DNA from: Betaproteobacteria bacterium
GTDB taxonomy: Bacteria > Pseudomonadota > Gammaproteobacteria > Burkholderiales > SG8-41
Length of the DNA stretch: 53,313 bases
Direction of reading: 5' to 3'
NCBI GenBank assembly: GCA_025363575.1
Contig: JANYDM010000092.1
Coordinates: 1 to 53,313 of the forward strand
Shown here piece by piece: positions 17,711-26,311 of this stretch. The position numbers were made by a program, and so were the translations under genes. The notes under the pieces are model-generated. The model searched no databases. It was given only the letters and a program-made list of their open reading frames with translations, and was not told where the DNA came from. How positions within the stretch are numbered: position 1 is the stretch's first letter; each line of letters opens with the position of its first letter.

Positions 17711-20700
17711 ACGAGCGCGCACCGCAGCCGCCGGCCGGCAGCCTGCTCGTCATCGGCAAGAACGTGCCGCGCACGGATGCAATACCGAAAGTCACGGGCG
17801 CCGCGCAATACGTTGCCGACATCCATATGCCCGGCATGCTGCACGCCGCCGTGTTGCGCAGTCCGCATCCGCATGCGCGCATTCTGCATATCGATACCCG
17901 CGCAGCCGCGGCGTTGCCCGGCGTCAAGGCCGTCGTCACCGGCGCGGACACGGCGCAAAAAAAATGGGGCTGCTTCCGTCCCGACCTCTACCCGCTCGCG
18001 ATCGACAAGGTGCGCTATGTCGGCGACGAAGTCGCCGCAGTCGCCGCACGCGATCCGGAAACGGCACGCGCGGCGGTCGATCTTATCAAAGTCGAATACG
18101 AAGTGCTGCCGGCCGTGCTGTCGCTCGACGCAGCGCTTGCGCCCGGTGCGCCGCTCGTCCATGACGATGCGGCGGGCAATGTCGCGCATCATTTCGCATT
18201 CGAGCGCGGCGACGTCGACGGCGGCTTTAAGGCGAGCGATGTCATCGTCGAAGGTACCTGGCAAAGCGCGCGCCAATGGCACACTTCGCTGGAGACCATA
18301 GGCTGCGTAGCGCAGTGGACGGGCGATCGCGTCTCGCTCTGGTGCAATACGCAGACGCCCTTCCTCGCGCGCGGGCGCTACGCCATTGCGCTCGGCGTGC
18401 CCGAAAGCAAAGTGCGCGTGGTGCAGACGGAAGTCGGCGGCGGTTTCGGCGGCAAATCGGGCGACGACAATGCGTCCGTGATCTGCGCGCTGCTCGCAAA
18501 AAAATCCGGCAAGCCGGTCAGACTCATACACACGCGCGAAGAAGAGTTTCTCGCGAGCCATCCGCGCATGCCCATGCGCTACTGGGTGCGGCTCGGCTTC
18601 TCGCGCGATGGCCGCGTCAAGGCCAAGGAAATTCGAATGCTCGCCGACAACGGCGCTTACACCGGAAAATCGCAGGCGATCCTCGGCGCGGCGACAGTTC
18701 GCCACGACGCTTTGTACAAGTATCCCTGCGCACGCGCCGACTCCACACTCGTTTACACGAATCTCGTGCCGACGGGCGCGTTCCGCGGCTTCGGCAACCC
18801 TTCCGCCGACTGGGCGGTCGAGCAGTGCTGGGATCTCGCGGCCGAAAAGCTCGGCATGGACGTGGTCGATCTCCTGCGCCTTAACGCCGTCGTGCCGGGC
18901 GACGTGTCGCCGCACAATCACAAGATCACGAGCTGCGAGCTCAAGCAGTGCATAGACAAGTCCGCGCAGCTCATTGGCTGGAAAACCAAACGCGCGCAGC
19001 GTACCCCCAACCGCGGGCTCGGCATCGGCTGCAGCGTGCACGTCAATGGACGCCGCAGCTTTGGCGACTGGGACGGCAGCTCGGCCATCGTGCGCATCAA
19101 CGACGACGGCCGCGCGACCATCATTACTGGCGAAGGTGAAATCGGCCAGGGCACACTGACGGTATTGCGCCAGATCGCGGCGGAGGAATTGGGCTTACCG
19201 TATGAAGACGTCGACATCACGCGTCCCGACACCGATGTTCATCCCTACGCGCTGGGAGCACTGGCCAGCCGCGTTACTTACGTGGCCGGCAATGCGGTCA
19301 AGCGCGCGGCGGCCGCCGCCCTTAAACAGTTACTGGATGCCGCCTCGGCGCAATTGAAACTGCCGCCGGAAGAGCTGACGGTCATCAACGGCGAAATCGG
19401 GCAGCGTCATGGCCGCGAATCCGATTTCAAGCCAGTTGCGGCAATCGTGCGCGCGCACATCTATCAACCGAACGGCCAGCCCATCGTCGGTGTCGGCAAC
19501 TGGGACAACCCTTCGGAGTTTCCCGACCACAGCCGCTACGGAAATGAATCGGGCGCCTACAATTTCGCGGCACAGGCGGCGGAAGTCGAGGTCGATCCGG
19601 CTACCGGCAAAGTCACCGTGCTGGAAATCGCCTGCGCCGTCGACTGCGGTACCGTCATTCACCCGGCCGCCGCGGAAGGCCAGGTCACCGGCGCGGTAAC
19701 GCAGGGGCTGGGGCTCGCCGTCACCGAATATTTCGACTGGCACAATGGCGTGCCGACCGATCCCAATCTCAAGGACTATCCATTGCCGTCGGCGGCAATG
19801 ATGCCGAAGATACACGTGGCCTTCGCCGACTCATACGAGCCGACCGGCCCGTACGGCGCCAAGGGCCTCGGCGAAATCGGCCTCGACGCCGTGCCAGCGG
19901 CAATTGCCAATGCAATCGCCGATGCGGTGGGAGTGCGCATTACCGAACTCCCCATCACCGCCGAAAAAATTCATCGCGCGTTGCATCCCGCACTTTATAC
20001 GGATGAAGAAAAAACAACCCTTGGTGCGCCGAAAGGTTCGGTCTGGACACGCTTGATGGCAGGCAGGCCCTCGGGAGCGCGCCCGCCAGCCACCGATTTC
20101 GTCTTTGCGAAAAGCGTCGACGAGGTCGTGGCCGCGCTCGCACAGGGCGATGCGGCAATTGTGGCCGGCGGCATGTCGCATGCGGTGCGGCGCGAACGCA
20201 CCGGTTTTCCACAGGCGAAGCGGTTGATAGCGATCGCCCGCGTCGCGGAATTGAAAGAGTTGTCGCTAGCGCCAGACGGCGCGCTCAAGGCAAACGCGGC
20301 CGTGCCGCTGCAGGCACTTTACGACGACGCACGCATCCGCAAGAGCTGGCAGGCAATCGATGAGGCGCTCGAAGCAGTCGGCATCGTGCGCCTGCGCCGC
20401 ATGATTACCATCGGCGGCAGCCTGGGGCCGCTCATCGGCGGCTTCGATCTGCCTGTCGCGCTGCTCGCGCTGACCTGCCGCGTGCAGGTCGCGGGCCCTC
20501 AAGGACGGCGCAGCGTGCCCCTCGCAGAGCTTTTCGAAAAACGCATGGCGAAAGATGAAATGATAGTTGGCATGGAAGTCGACCCGTTGCCCGCGCGCAC
20601 CGGCTCCGCTTTCTTCAAATACATGCCGCGCAACGTGCTTGAAATCCCGACTGTCAATACAGCGGCGGCCGTCACCGTCGATGCTGGAGGCAAATGCACG

Positions 20701-20931
20701 CATGCGCGCGTAGTCGTCGGCTCGGTAAGCTGGAAGCCCATCGTGCTCGAGCTGCCGGAACTTGCCGGCAAAGCATTCGACGAAGCGCTGATTCGCAACT
20801 CCGTTGCAAAAGTGCGCAAACTCGCGCAGCCGGCGGCAGACGTGCGCGGGTCGGTTGCCTACAAGCGCAACATGGCGGTCGAATTTGCGGCGCGCGCGTT
20901 GCTCACGGCCTGGCAGCGTGCATTGAAATAA
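17707..20931 (+). CDS. Molybdenum hydroxylase, fused large (MoCo) and medium (FAD) subunits
   Basis: A 1074-residue protein joining two normally separate subunits. Residues 1 to about 765 are the molybdopterin-binding large subunit: hammerhead domain at the start, GGGFGGK at 244-250, AFRGFGNPSADWAVEQ, and the catalytic glutamate Glu723 in GAKGLGEIG. Residues about 796-1074 are a CO dehydrogenase M-type FAD domain, with IVAGGMSH and TIGGSL in place of the usual AGGTxL and TIGGNL. The CO-oxidation loop AYRCSFR is absent, so it is not a CO dehydrogenase; it probably hydroxylates a heterocycle, aldehyde or aromatic acid. ATG 17707 overlaps the small-subunit stop. No maturation genes (XdhC/CoxI type) are nearby. 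Confidence 0.9.
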   Translation: MNERAPQPPAGSLLVIGKNVPRTDAIPKVTGAAQYVADIHMPGMLHAAVLRSPHPHARILHIDTRAAAALPGVKAVVTGADTAQKKWGCFRPDLYPLAIDKVRYVGDEVAAVAARDPETARAAVDLIKVEYEVLPAVLSLDAALAPGAPLVHDDAAGNVAHHFAFERGDVDGGFKASDVIVEGTWQSARQWHTSLETIGCVAQWTGDRVSLWCNTQTPFLARGRYAIALGVPESKVRVVQTEVGGGFGGKSGDDNASVICALLAKKSGKPVRLIHTREEEFLASHPRMPMRYWVRLGFSRDGRVKAKEIRMLADNGAYTGKSQAILGAATVRHDALYKYPCARADSTLVYTNLVPTGAFRGFGNPSADWAVEQCWDLAAEKLGMDVVDLLRLNAVVPGDVSPHNHKITSCELKQCIDKSAQLIGWKTKRAQRTPNRGLGIGCSVHVNGRRSFGDWDGSSAIVRINDDGRATIITGEGEIGQGTLTVLRQIAAEELGLPYEDVDITRPDTDVHPYALGALASRVTYVAGNAVKRAAAAALKQLLDAASAQLKLPPEELTVINGEIGQRHGRESDFKPVAAIVRAHIYQPNGQPIVGVGNWDNPSEFPDHSRYGNESGAYNFAAQAAEVEVDPATGKVTVLEIACAVDCGTVIHPAAAEGQVTGAVTQGLGLAVTEYFDWHNGVPTDPNLKDYPLPSAAMMPKIHVAFADSYEPTGPYGAKGLGEIGLDAVPAAIANAIADAVGVRITELPITAEKIHRALHPALYTDEEKTTLGAPKGSVWTRLMAGRPSGARPPATDFVFAKSVDEVVAALAQGDAAIVAGGMSHAVRRERTGFPQAKRLIAIARVAELKELSLAPDGALKANAAVPLQALYDDARIRKSWQAIDEALEAVGIVRLRRMITIGGSLGPLIGGFDLPVALLALTCRVQVAGPQGRRSVPLAELFEKRMAKDEMIVGMEVDPLPARTGSAFFKYMPRNVLEIPTVNTAAAVTVDAGGKCTHARVVVGSVSWKPIVLELPELAGKAFDEALIRNSVAKVRKLAQPAADVRGSVAYKRNMAVEFAARALLTAWQRALK

Positions 20932-21029
20932 ATGCGGCCCGCATGCGCAAGCTCTTAAGATGACAGCCAGGCAGCGCTCGCACGCAGGCATTGTGAAGAA
21001 AACGCCTGCTTACCTATAAAGGAGAAGTC

Positions 21030-22055
21030 ATGAACGTTCTCAATCTCAAAAACATGCGGCATGGTGTCGCTGCCAGTGTGCTGGCGATTGCCTGTCTGTA
21101 CGCCGGTGGCGCGCAAGCCGAGCAGTCGGAGCTGCGCATCGCCAAGCAATACGGCCTCGCCTATCTGCAGATGATCGTGATGGAGGACCAGAAAATAATC
21201 GAGAAGAACGCAAAGGCCGCCGGCATGGGCGACCTCAAGGTCACTTGGGCGACGTTTCGTTCCAGCGACGTTATGAACGACGCGCTGCTTTCGGGCAGCG
21301 TCGATTTCGTTTGCCTCGGCATTCCCGGCATCGCGACGATCTGGGCGAAGACCAAAGGCGCCAACGAAGTCAAAGCCGCAGCGGGGCTTAACTTCCTGCC
21401 GCTGCAGCTCAATACGCGCAGCCCCAACATCAAGTCGATCCGCGACTTCACGGAAAAGGACAAGATCGCCCTGCCGGCCGTGAAGGTTTCGATGCAGGCG
21501 ATCGTGCTGCAGATGGCAGCGGCGCAGGCGTTTGGCGAAGCGAATTACACGAAGCTCGATGGCCTGACGGTGTCGATGGCGCACCCCGACGCCATGGCGA
21601 CTTTCCTGTCAGGCGGCGGCGAAATCAACAACCACTTCACCTCGCCGCCCTTCATCCAGAAAGAGCTGGAGAAGCCCGGCATCACCAGGGTGCTGAACTC
21701 GGTGGATGTGCTCGGCGGCCCCATTTCGTTCAACGTGGTCGGCGCGACGGGCAAGTTTCACAGCGAAAATCCGAAGCTTTATGCGCTTTTCCTGAAATCA
21801 CTGCAGGAGGCGACCGACTTCATCAACAAGGATAAACGGGCGGCGGCGGACATTTACATCAAGGTAACCAAGGATAAGAGCCCGATCGAAGACATCCTCA
21901 AGATCATGAACGATCCGCTAACCGAGTATTCGCTCATGCCTAAAAACATCATGAAGATGGTGGACTTCATGCACAGGACCGGCACGATCAAGATAAAGCC
22001 CGAGTCGTGGAAGGATCTCTTCTTCCCTAATATGCACAATCTTCCGGGAAGCTGA
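21030..22055 (+). CDS. Orphan NitT/TauT-type ABC substrate-binding protein
   Basis: Periplasmic receptor of the SsuA/TauA/NMT1 type. The 341-residue precursor has a signal peptide cleaved probably after Ala30 (GGAQA-EQSE), followed by the family pattern of a compact two-lobed domain (LRIAKQYGLAYLQMIVMEDQ, then SGSVDFVCLGIPGIATIWAKTK). AAGGAG lies 6 nt upstream of the ATG. It is encoded 98 bp after the hydroxylase and 16 bp before the dehydrogenase, but no permease or ATPase gene is in the window. Likely ligands of this family are sulfonates, nitrate, riboflavin-like or aromatic compounds; which one is unknown. Confidence 0.88.
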   Translation: MNVLNLKNMRHGVAASVLAIACLYAGGAQAEQSELRIAKQYGLAYLQMIVMEDQKIIEKNAKAAGMGDLKVTWATFRSSDVMNDALLSGSVDFVCLGIPGIATIWAKTKGANEVKAAAGLNFLPLQLNTRSPNIKSIRDFTEKDKIALPAVKVSMQAIVLQMAAAQAFGEANYTKLDGLTVSMAHPDAMATFLSGGGEINNHFTSPPFIQKELEKPGITRVLNSVDVLGGPISFNVVGATGKFHSENPKLYALFLKSLQEATDFINKDKRAAADIYIKVTKDKSPIEDILKIMNDPLTEYSLMPKNIMKMVDFMHRTGTIKIKPESWKDLFFPNMHNLPGS

Positions 22056-22071
22056 AAAGTATCCGCTCGCG

Positions 22072-23166
22072 ATGAAATCGTCTCTTGTAATTGCGGTGCT
22101 GCCCGGCGACGGTATCGGGCCCGAAGTCACGAATGCCGGCCTGGAAGTTCTGCAGGCGCTCGCCCGCACCCGGCCGGCGCTTGAGTTCGAATGGCGCCAT
22201 TTCACCGGTGGCGCGCAACAGTATGCGGACACCGGCACGGCGTTTTCCGAAGAGTCGATGCAGGCGCTCGGGCAATGCGATGCGATCCTGTTTGGCGCGA
22301 TCGGCCTGCCCGACATCCGCTATCCGAACGGCACCGAGATCTCTACGCAGATCGATATTCGCGAGCGTTATGAGCTCTATGCCGGCGTGCGCCCGGTGCG
22401 CGCGATGCCGAATACGCCTGCGGTACTCGCCGATCCGCGCGCGAAACATATCGACTTCACGGTTTTACGCGAACAAACCGAGGGATTTTTTTATTCACGG
22501 GGCAAACGCGAAGTGGACGACGCCGGCGCGCACGACCATGCGCGCATTACCCGCCGCGGCTGCGAGCGCTTGTTCGATTTCGCGTTTCGCCTGGCGCGCG
22601 AAGGCAAGGCGCGCGGCCGGCCCGGCAAGGTGACCTGCGTTGACAAAGCGAACGTGCTGACATCCATGGCTTATATGCGTTCGCAATTCACCGAGTGCGC
22701 GCGAAAGAATCCTGATGTCGCGGTCGACTATTGCTACGTCGATGCGATGGCGCTGAATCTGGTGCGCAAACCATGGGAGTACGACGTCATTGTCACCGAA
22801 AATCTTTTTGGCGATATCCTGTCGGATCTGGCCGGCGGACTGGTCGGCGGTCTCGGTCTGGCGCCTTCGGGTGATATCGGCGACCGGCATGCAATGTTTC
22901 AACCTGCGCACGGCAGCGCACCCGACATTGCGGGCCGTAATATCGCAAATCCGACGGCGATGATTCTGTCGTGCGCGATGATGCTCGAGTGGTTGGGCGC
23001 GCGGCATGCTCATACCGTTGCGTCAGATGCTGCCCGTGAGCTTGAAAATGCCGTGCACCGCGCCTATGCGCAAGGGCGGCTGCAGCCTGTTGAATTCGGC
23101 GGCGGCGATGGCACGACCGCCATTGCGCGGGCCATCATTACTGAACTTGACGCAAAAACGCATTGA
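22072..23166 (+). CDS. Isocitrate/isopropylmalate/tartrate dehydrogenase family enzyme
   Basis: A 364-residue beta-decarboxylating dehydrogenase for a 2-hydroxy acid bearing a 3-carboxylate. It has the N-terminal LPGDGIGPEV, the KANVLTSM segment, DAMALNLVRKPWEYDVIVTENLFGDILSD (metal-binding aspartates; quoted in two parts of the family motif) and HGSAPDIAGRNIANP. The substrate loop reads TEISTQIDIRERYELYAGVRP, which differs from LeuB proper, so a tartrate-, malate- or other substituted-malate substrate is plausible. A catabolic role is inferred from the operon, not leucine synthesis, since no leuCD is nearby. Confidence 0.85.
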   Translation: MKSSLVIAVLPGDGIGPEVTNAGLEVLQALARTRPALEFEWRHFTGGAQQYADTGTAFSEESMQALGQCDAILFGAIGLPDIRYPNGTEISTQIDIRERYELYAGVRPVRAMPNTPAVLADPRAKHIDFTVLREQTEGFFYSRGKREVDDAGAHDHARITRRGCERLFDFAFRLAREGKARGRPGKVTCVDKANVLTSMAYMRSQFTECARKNPDVAVDYCYVDAMALNLVRKPWEYDVIVTENLFGDILSDLAGGLVGGLGLAPSGDIGDRHAMFQPAHGSAPDIAGRNIANPTAMILSCAMMLEWLGARHAHTVASDAARELENAVHRAYAQGRLQPVEFGGGDGTTAIARAIITELDAKTH

Positions 23167-23184
23167 CCCGGAGAGCTGACTGCA

Positions 23185-24003
23185 ATGCCAGACGAAGTTC
23201 AAGGCAAATTTACGACCGGTGACGGCTGCGAGATCGCGTACACCCTGCATGCGCATGCGAAGCCGGACGCGCCCCGCGTCGCGCTGATCCATTCGCTTGC
23301 ACTCGATCGCAGCATCTGGACGCGCGTCGTGGACGAACTGGCGCCGCATGCCTCGATCCTCGCCTACGATTGCCGGGGGCACGGTCAAAGCTCGCCCGTT
23401 GTGATGCGTTACACCGCCGCACTCTTCGCTGACGATCTCGCGCTATTGATGGACCATGTCCGGTGGAGAGATGCGGTTGTGGCCGGCTGCTCGATGGGCG
23501 GGTGCGTGGCGCAGGCCTTCGCCGCAAACTACGCAAATCGAACGAAGGGCGCGTGCCTGATCGACACGACGCCGTGGTACGGCGGCGATGCACCACAAAA
23601 ATGGCGCGAGCGTGCAGCGACGGCACTCGCCCAAGGCATGGGAGCATTAATCGATTTTCAGCTCACACGCTGGTTTACGGATGCGTGGCGCATGGCAGGT
23701 TCGAATGCCGCCACAATCACGGCACTAAAACGCGTCTTCCTGTCGAACAACGTGCGCTGCTATGAGCAGACCTGCGAAATGCTCGGCACTGAAGATCTGC
23801 GTGCGCTGCTGCCGCAGATCAAAACACCGGTCGCGGTTGTCGTCGGCAGGGAAGATTACGCAACGCCGGTCAGCATGGCCGAAGCGCTGCACGCAGCGCT
23901 GGCACAATCGACGTTGACGGTGATCGAGCAGGGCCGCCACATCACGCCGGTCGAATGCCCGCGTGAAATTGCGCGTGAATTGAAAAAACTGATCGGTGTC
24001 TGA
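23185..24003 (+). CDS. Alpha/beta hydrolase, 3-oxoadipate enol-lactonase-like
   Basis: A 272-residue alpha/beta-hydrolase resembling PcaD, which opens enol-lactones in aromatic catabolism. The nucleophile elbow AGCSMGG has Ser103; the acid is probably in VGREDYATP and the catalytic His in GRHITPVECP. Oxyanion-side residues are in LIHSLALDRSIW. It follows the dehydrogenase by 18 bp and precedes the first Bug gene by 3 bp, so it is part of the operon. Substrate is inferred only at the level of lactone or ester hydrolysis. Confidence 0.85.
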   Translation: MPDEVQGKFTTGDGCEIAYTLHAHAKPDAPRVALIHSLALDRSIWTRVVDELAPHASILAYDCRGHGQSSPVVMRYTAALFADDLALLMDHVRWRDAVVAGCSMGGCVAQAFAANYANRTKGACLIDTTPWYGGDAPQKWRERAATALAQGMGALIDFQLTRWFTDAWRMAGSNAATITALKRVFLSNNVRCYEQTCEMLGTEDLRALLPQIKTPVAVVVGREDYATPVSMAEALHAALAQSTLTVIEQGRHITPVECPREIARELKKLIGV

Positions 24004-24006
24004 AAA

Positions 24007-24960
24007 GTGCGACTCGCTGCTCTGCTCTGGCTTGCTCTTTTATGTATTCATGCGCTCGCGCAAGGCTATCCATCAGGCCCCGTGCGCGTCGTGGTGCCCT
24101 TCCCCGCGGGCGGCGGCGTCGATGCGGCCGGACGGCTCCTGACCATCAAGCTGAGCGAAGCGTTCAGCAAGTCGTTCGTCGTTGAGAACCGCGGCGGAGC
24201 CAACGGCAACATCGGCACCGAAGTCGTAGCCAAATCGCCGAAAGACGGCTACACGCTGCTCTTCACCGGCGCCGGTTACGTCACCAATCCAAGCCTCTAT
24301 GCGAAGGTTCCCTATGATGCGGTGAAGGATTTCGATCCCATCAGCCTGATGGCGCTGGGCCCCAACGTGCTGGTCGTGCATCCTTCGCTGCCGGTGAAAT
24401 CCGTCAAAGACCTCATCGCGCTGGCCAAAGCGCAGCCCGGCGCAATCGGCTTCGCCGGTTCCGGCAGCGGCAGCACCCCGCATCTCGCCGGCGAGCTCTT
24501 CAACACGCTGGCCGCAGTCCGCATGGTGCATATCCCCTATCGCGGCACGGGTCCGGCCATGATAGGGCTCCTGAGCGGCGAGACGCCCACCATGTTCCTG
24601 CCGGCAATCAACGCCGGCCCGCATATCAAGTCCGGCCGCCTGCGCGCGATTGCAGTGACGAGCATGGCGCGGCTGGCGTCCATGCCCGAATTGCCGACGG
24701 TCGCCGAAGCCGGCCTGAAGGGCTACGAATCGAGCCAGTGGTACGGCGTGCTTGCGCCGGCCGGCACGCCGGACGACATCCTGAATTCCCTCAATGCGCA
24801 AGTCGTGAAAATCGTGCAGACGCCCGACATGCAGCAGCGGCTGCATGAAGACGGCATCGTGCCTGCCGGCAGTTCGCGCCAGCAATTCGCCGCGTATATC
24901 AAGACCGAGCTGGTCAAATGGGCCGACGTCATCAAACGCTCCGGCGCGCGCATCGATTGA
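24007..24960 (+). CDS. Bug/TctC-family tripartite tricarboxylate transporter receptor (1)
   Basis: Periplasmic solute receptor of the Bug family (317 residues). GTG start at 24007, 3 bp after the hydrolase stop; signal peptide residues 1-19 ending HALAQG. Family features are PVRVVVPFPAGGGVDAAGRL, the VENRGGANGNIG loop that contacts the ligand carboxylate, and LPTVAEAG. Its stop overlaps the TTG start of the next Bug gene (TTGA), making a coupled receptor pair. No TctA/TctB membrane subunits are in the window. Confidence 0.93.
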   Translation: MRLAALLWLALLCIHALAQGYPSGPVRVVVPFPAGGGVDAAGRLLTIKLSEAFSKSFVVENRGGANGNIGTEVVAKSPKDGYTLLFTGAGYVTNPSLYAKVPYDAVKDFDPISLMALGPNVLVVHPSLPVKSVKDLIALAKAQPGAIGFAGSGSGSTPHLAGELFNTLAAVRMVHIPYRGTGPAMIGLLSGETPTMFLPAINAGPHIKSGRLRAIAVTSMARLASMPELPTVAEAGLKGYESSQWYGVLAPAGTPDDILNSLNAQVVKIVQTPDMQQRLHEDGIVPAGSSRQQFAAYIKTELVKWADVIKRSGARID

Positions 24961-25922
24961 GCCCCGCCGCGTTTTTAGCTTCCTGCGCGCTGACATTGGC
25001 GGCGGTGCAAGGCGATGTGGCCGCGCAGAATTATCCCGCACGCCCTTTGCGCATCATCGTGCCGCAAAGCGCCGGCGGCTCCACCGACCTCGTCGCGCGC
25101 CCGCTGGCGAAGAAACTCTCCGAAGCGCTCGGCCAGTCCGTCGTTGTCGACAACCGGCCCGGCGCAGGCAGCGTCATCGGCACCGATCTCGTCGCCAAAG
25201 CGGCACCCGACGGTTATACGCTGCTGGCCGTTGCCGCCTCGGTGACCATGAGCCCGAGCCTCTACAAATTGCCGTTCGATCCGCTGCGCGATCTTGCCGC
25301 AATCACTCAGCTTACTTCGCTCCCGAATATCCTTGTCGTGCATCCGGCGCTGCCGGTGAATTCGGTTGCCGAACTCCTCGCCTACGCGAAGACGCGGCCC
25401 AACCAGCTCAATTATGGCTCCAGCGGCGTCGCGACCGGCACCCACTTGTCGATGGAACTGCTGATGTACATGACCGGCATACGCCTCACGCACGTCCCGT
25501 ACAAGGGCGGTTCGCTCAATGTGACTGCGCTGATAGCCGGCGAAACGCAGGTGAATTTTTCCACGATGTCGACCGCACTGCCGTATGTGAAAAGCGGCCG
25601 GCTGCGCGGCTTGGCCGTGTCGACAGCAAAGCGGTCGAGCGCGGCGCCCGACGTGCCGACCATCGCGGAAAGCGGCGTGCGGGATTACGACTACTCGTCG
25701 TGGATTGGCCTGCTAGCTCCTGCGAATACGCCATCGACCGTCGTAACGCGGCTCAACGCCGAAGCGGTAAACGCGCTGCGCGCGCCTGAAATCAAAGCCA
25801 TCCTTGCGACCGAAGCTTCCGAGCCTGTAGGCAATTCACCCGCTGAATTCGCAGCCATCCTCAAAGCGGAAGTCGCGCGCTGGATGAAAGTCGTCAAAGC
25901 GGCCGGCATCAAGAGCGAATGA
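24957..25922 (+). CDS. Bug/TctC-family receptor (2)
   Basis: Second Bug receptor in tandem, 321 residues from the TTG at 24957, which overlaps the preceding stop codon. The signal peptide is residues 1-23 (ending VAAQN). Conserved elements are PLRIIVPQSAGGSTDLVARP, VVDNRPGAGSVIGTDLVAK, YPxxR-type hydrophobic core and VPTIAESGV. An upstream in-frame ATG at 24918 would put 13 charged residues before the signal peptide, so I rejected it. Ligand unknown; pairing with receptor 1 suggests related ligands or a duplication, although the two differ considerably. Confidence 0.92.
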   Translation: MSPAAFLASCALTLAAVQGDVAAQNYPARPLRIIVPQSAGGSTDLVARPLAKKLSEALGQSVVVDNRPGAGSVIGTDLVAKAAPDGYTLLAVAASVTMSPSLYKLPFDPLRDLAAITQLTSLPNILVVHPALPVNSVAELLAYAKTRPNQLNYGSSGVATGTHLSMELLMYMTGIRLTHVPYKGGSLNVTALIAGETQVNFSTMSTALPYVKSGRLRGLAVSTAKRSSAAPDVPTIAESGVRDYDYSSWIGLLAPANTPSTVVTRLNAEAVNALRAPEIKAILATEASEPVGNSPAEFAAILKAEVARWMKVVKAAGIKSE

Positions 25923-25981
25923 ACGATGCGCACGTCTTCAGGCAAAATGCGAACTTCACTACTCAACCGACAGGAGCCATT

Positions 25982-26284
25982 ATGCTTTGGGCCATCTCAC
26001 GCGTCGCCGCACCAGACTTTGCCGAAAAACGTGCAAAGGGCATGCAGCCCCACATCGATTATCTGCGCAGCCAGAAAAATATTCTGGTAATTTCCGGCGC
26101 GACGACGAGCGACGACGGCGCGCAATTTGTCGGCAGCCTTCTGATCGTCAACGTGAAGACGCGCGCCGAAGCTCAGGCGTTCGTTGACGGCGATCCGTTC
26201 ACGCACGCCGGCATGTTCACCCAAGTGACGATCACGCGCATGAACAAGGGGCAGTTCAATCCGGGGGCGGCCGAAGGCGCGTAA
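25982..26284 (+). CDS. YciI-like / muconolactone-isomerase-like protein
   Basis: A 100-residue ferredoxin-fold protein of the YciI-related family, which includes dimeric alpha-beta-barrel enzymes and muconolactone-isomerase relatives. The ATG at 25982 is preferred over an in-frame ATG at 25919, because AGGAG (25972-25976) lies 5 nt upstream and the earlier start overlaps the previous gene. The segment GDPFTHAGMFTQVTITRM is typical of the family end. It closes the co-directional run and is convergent with the UbiD-family gene. A lactone-related role next to an enol-lactonase-like hydrolase is possible but unproven. Confidence 0.85.
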   Translation: MLWAISRVAAPDFAEKRAKGMQPHIDYLRSQKNILVISGATTSDDGAQFVGSLLIVNVKTRAEAQAFVDGDPFTHAGMFTQVTITRMNKGQFNPGAAEGA

Positions 26285-26311
26285 GCGTAGTTGCGTGGCG
26301 TTTGCTGCGCC

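Noticed and set aside
17665..19041. 458-codon minus-strand frame
   Set aside because: Antisense to the small and fused large subunit genes, whose cofactor motifs are unmistakable.
24073..25041. 322-codon minus-strand frame
   Set aside because: Antisense to Bug receptor 1 and the start of Bug receptor 2; no domain likeness.
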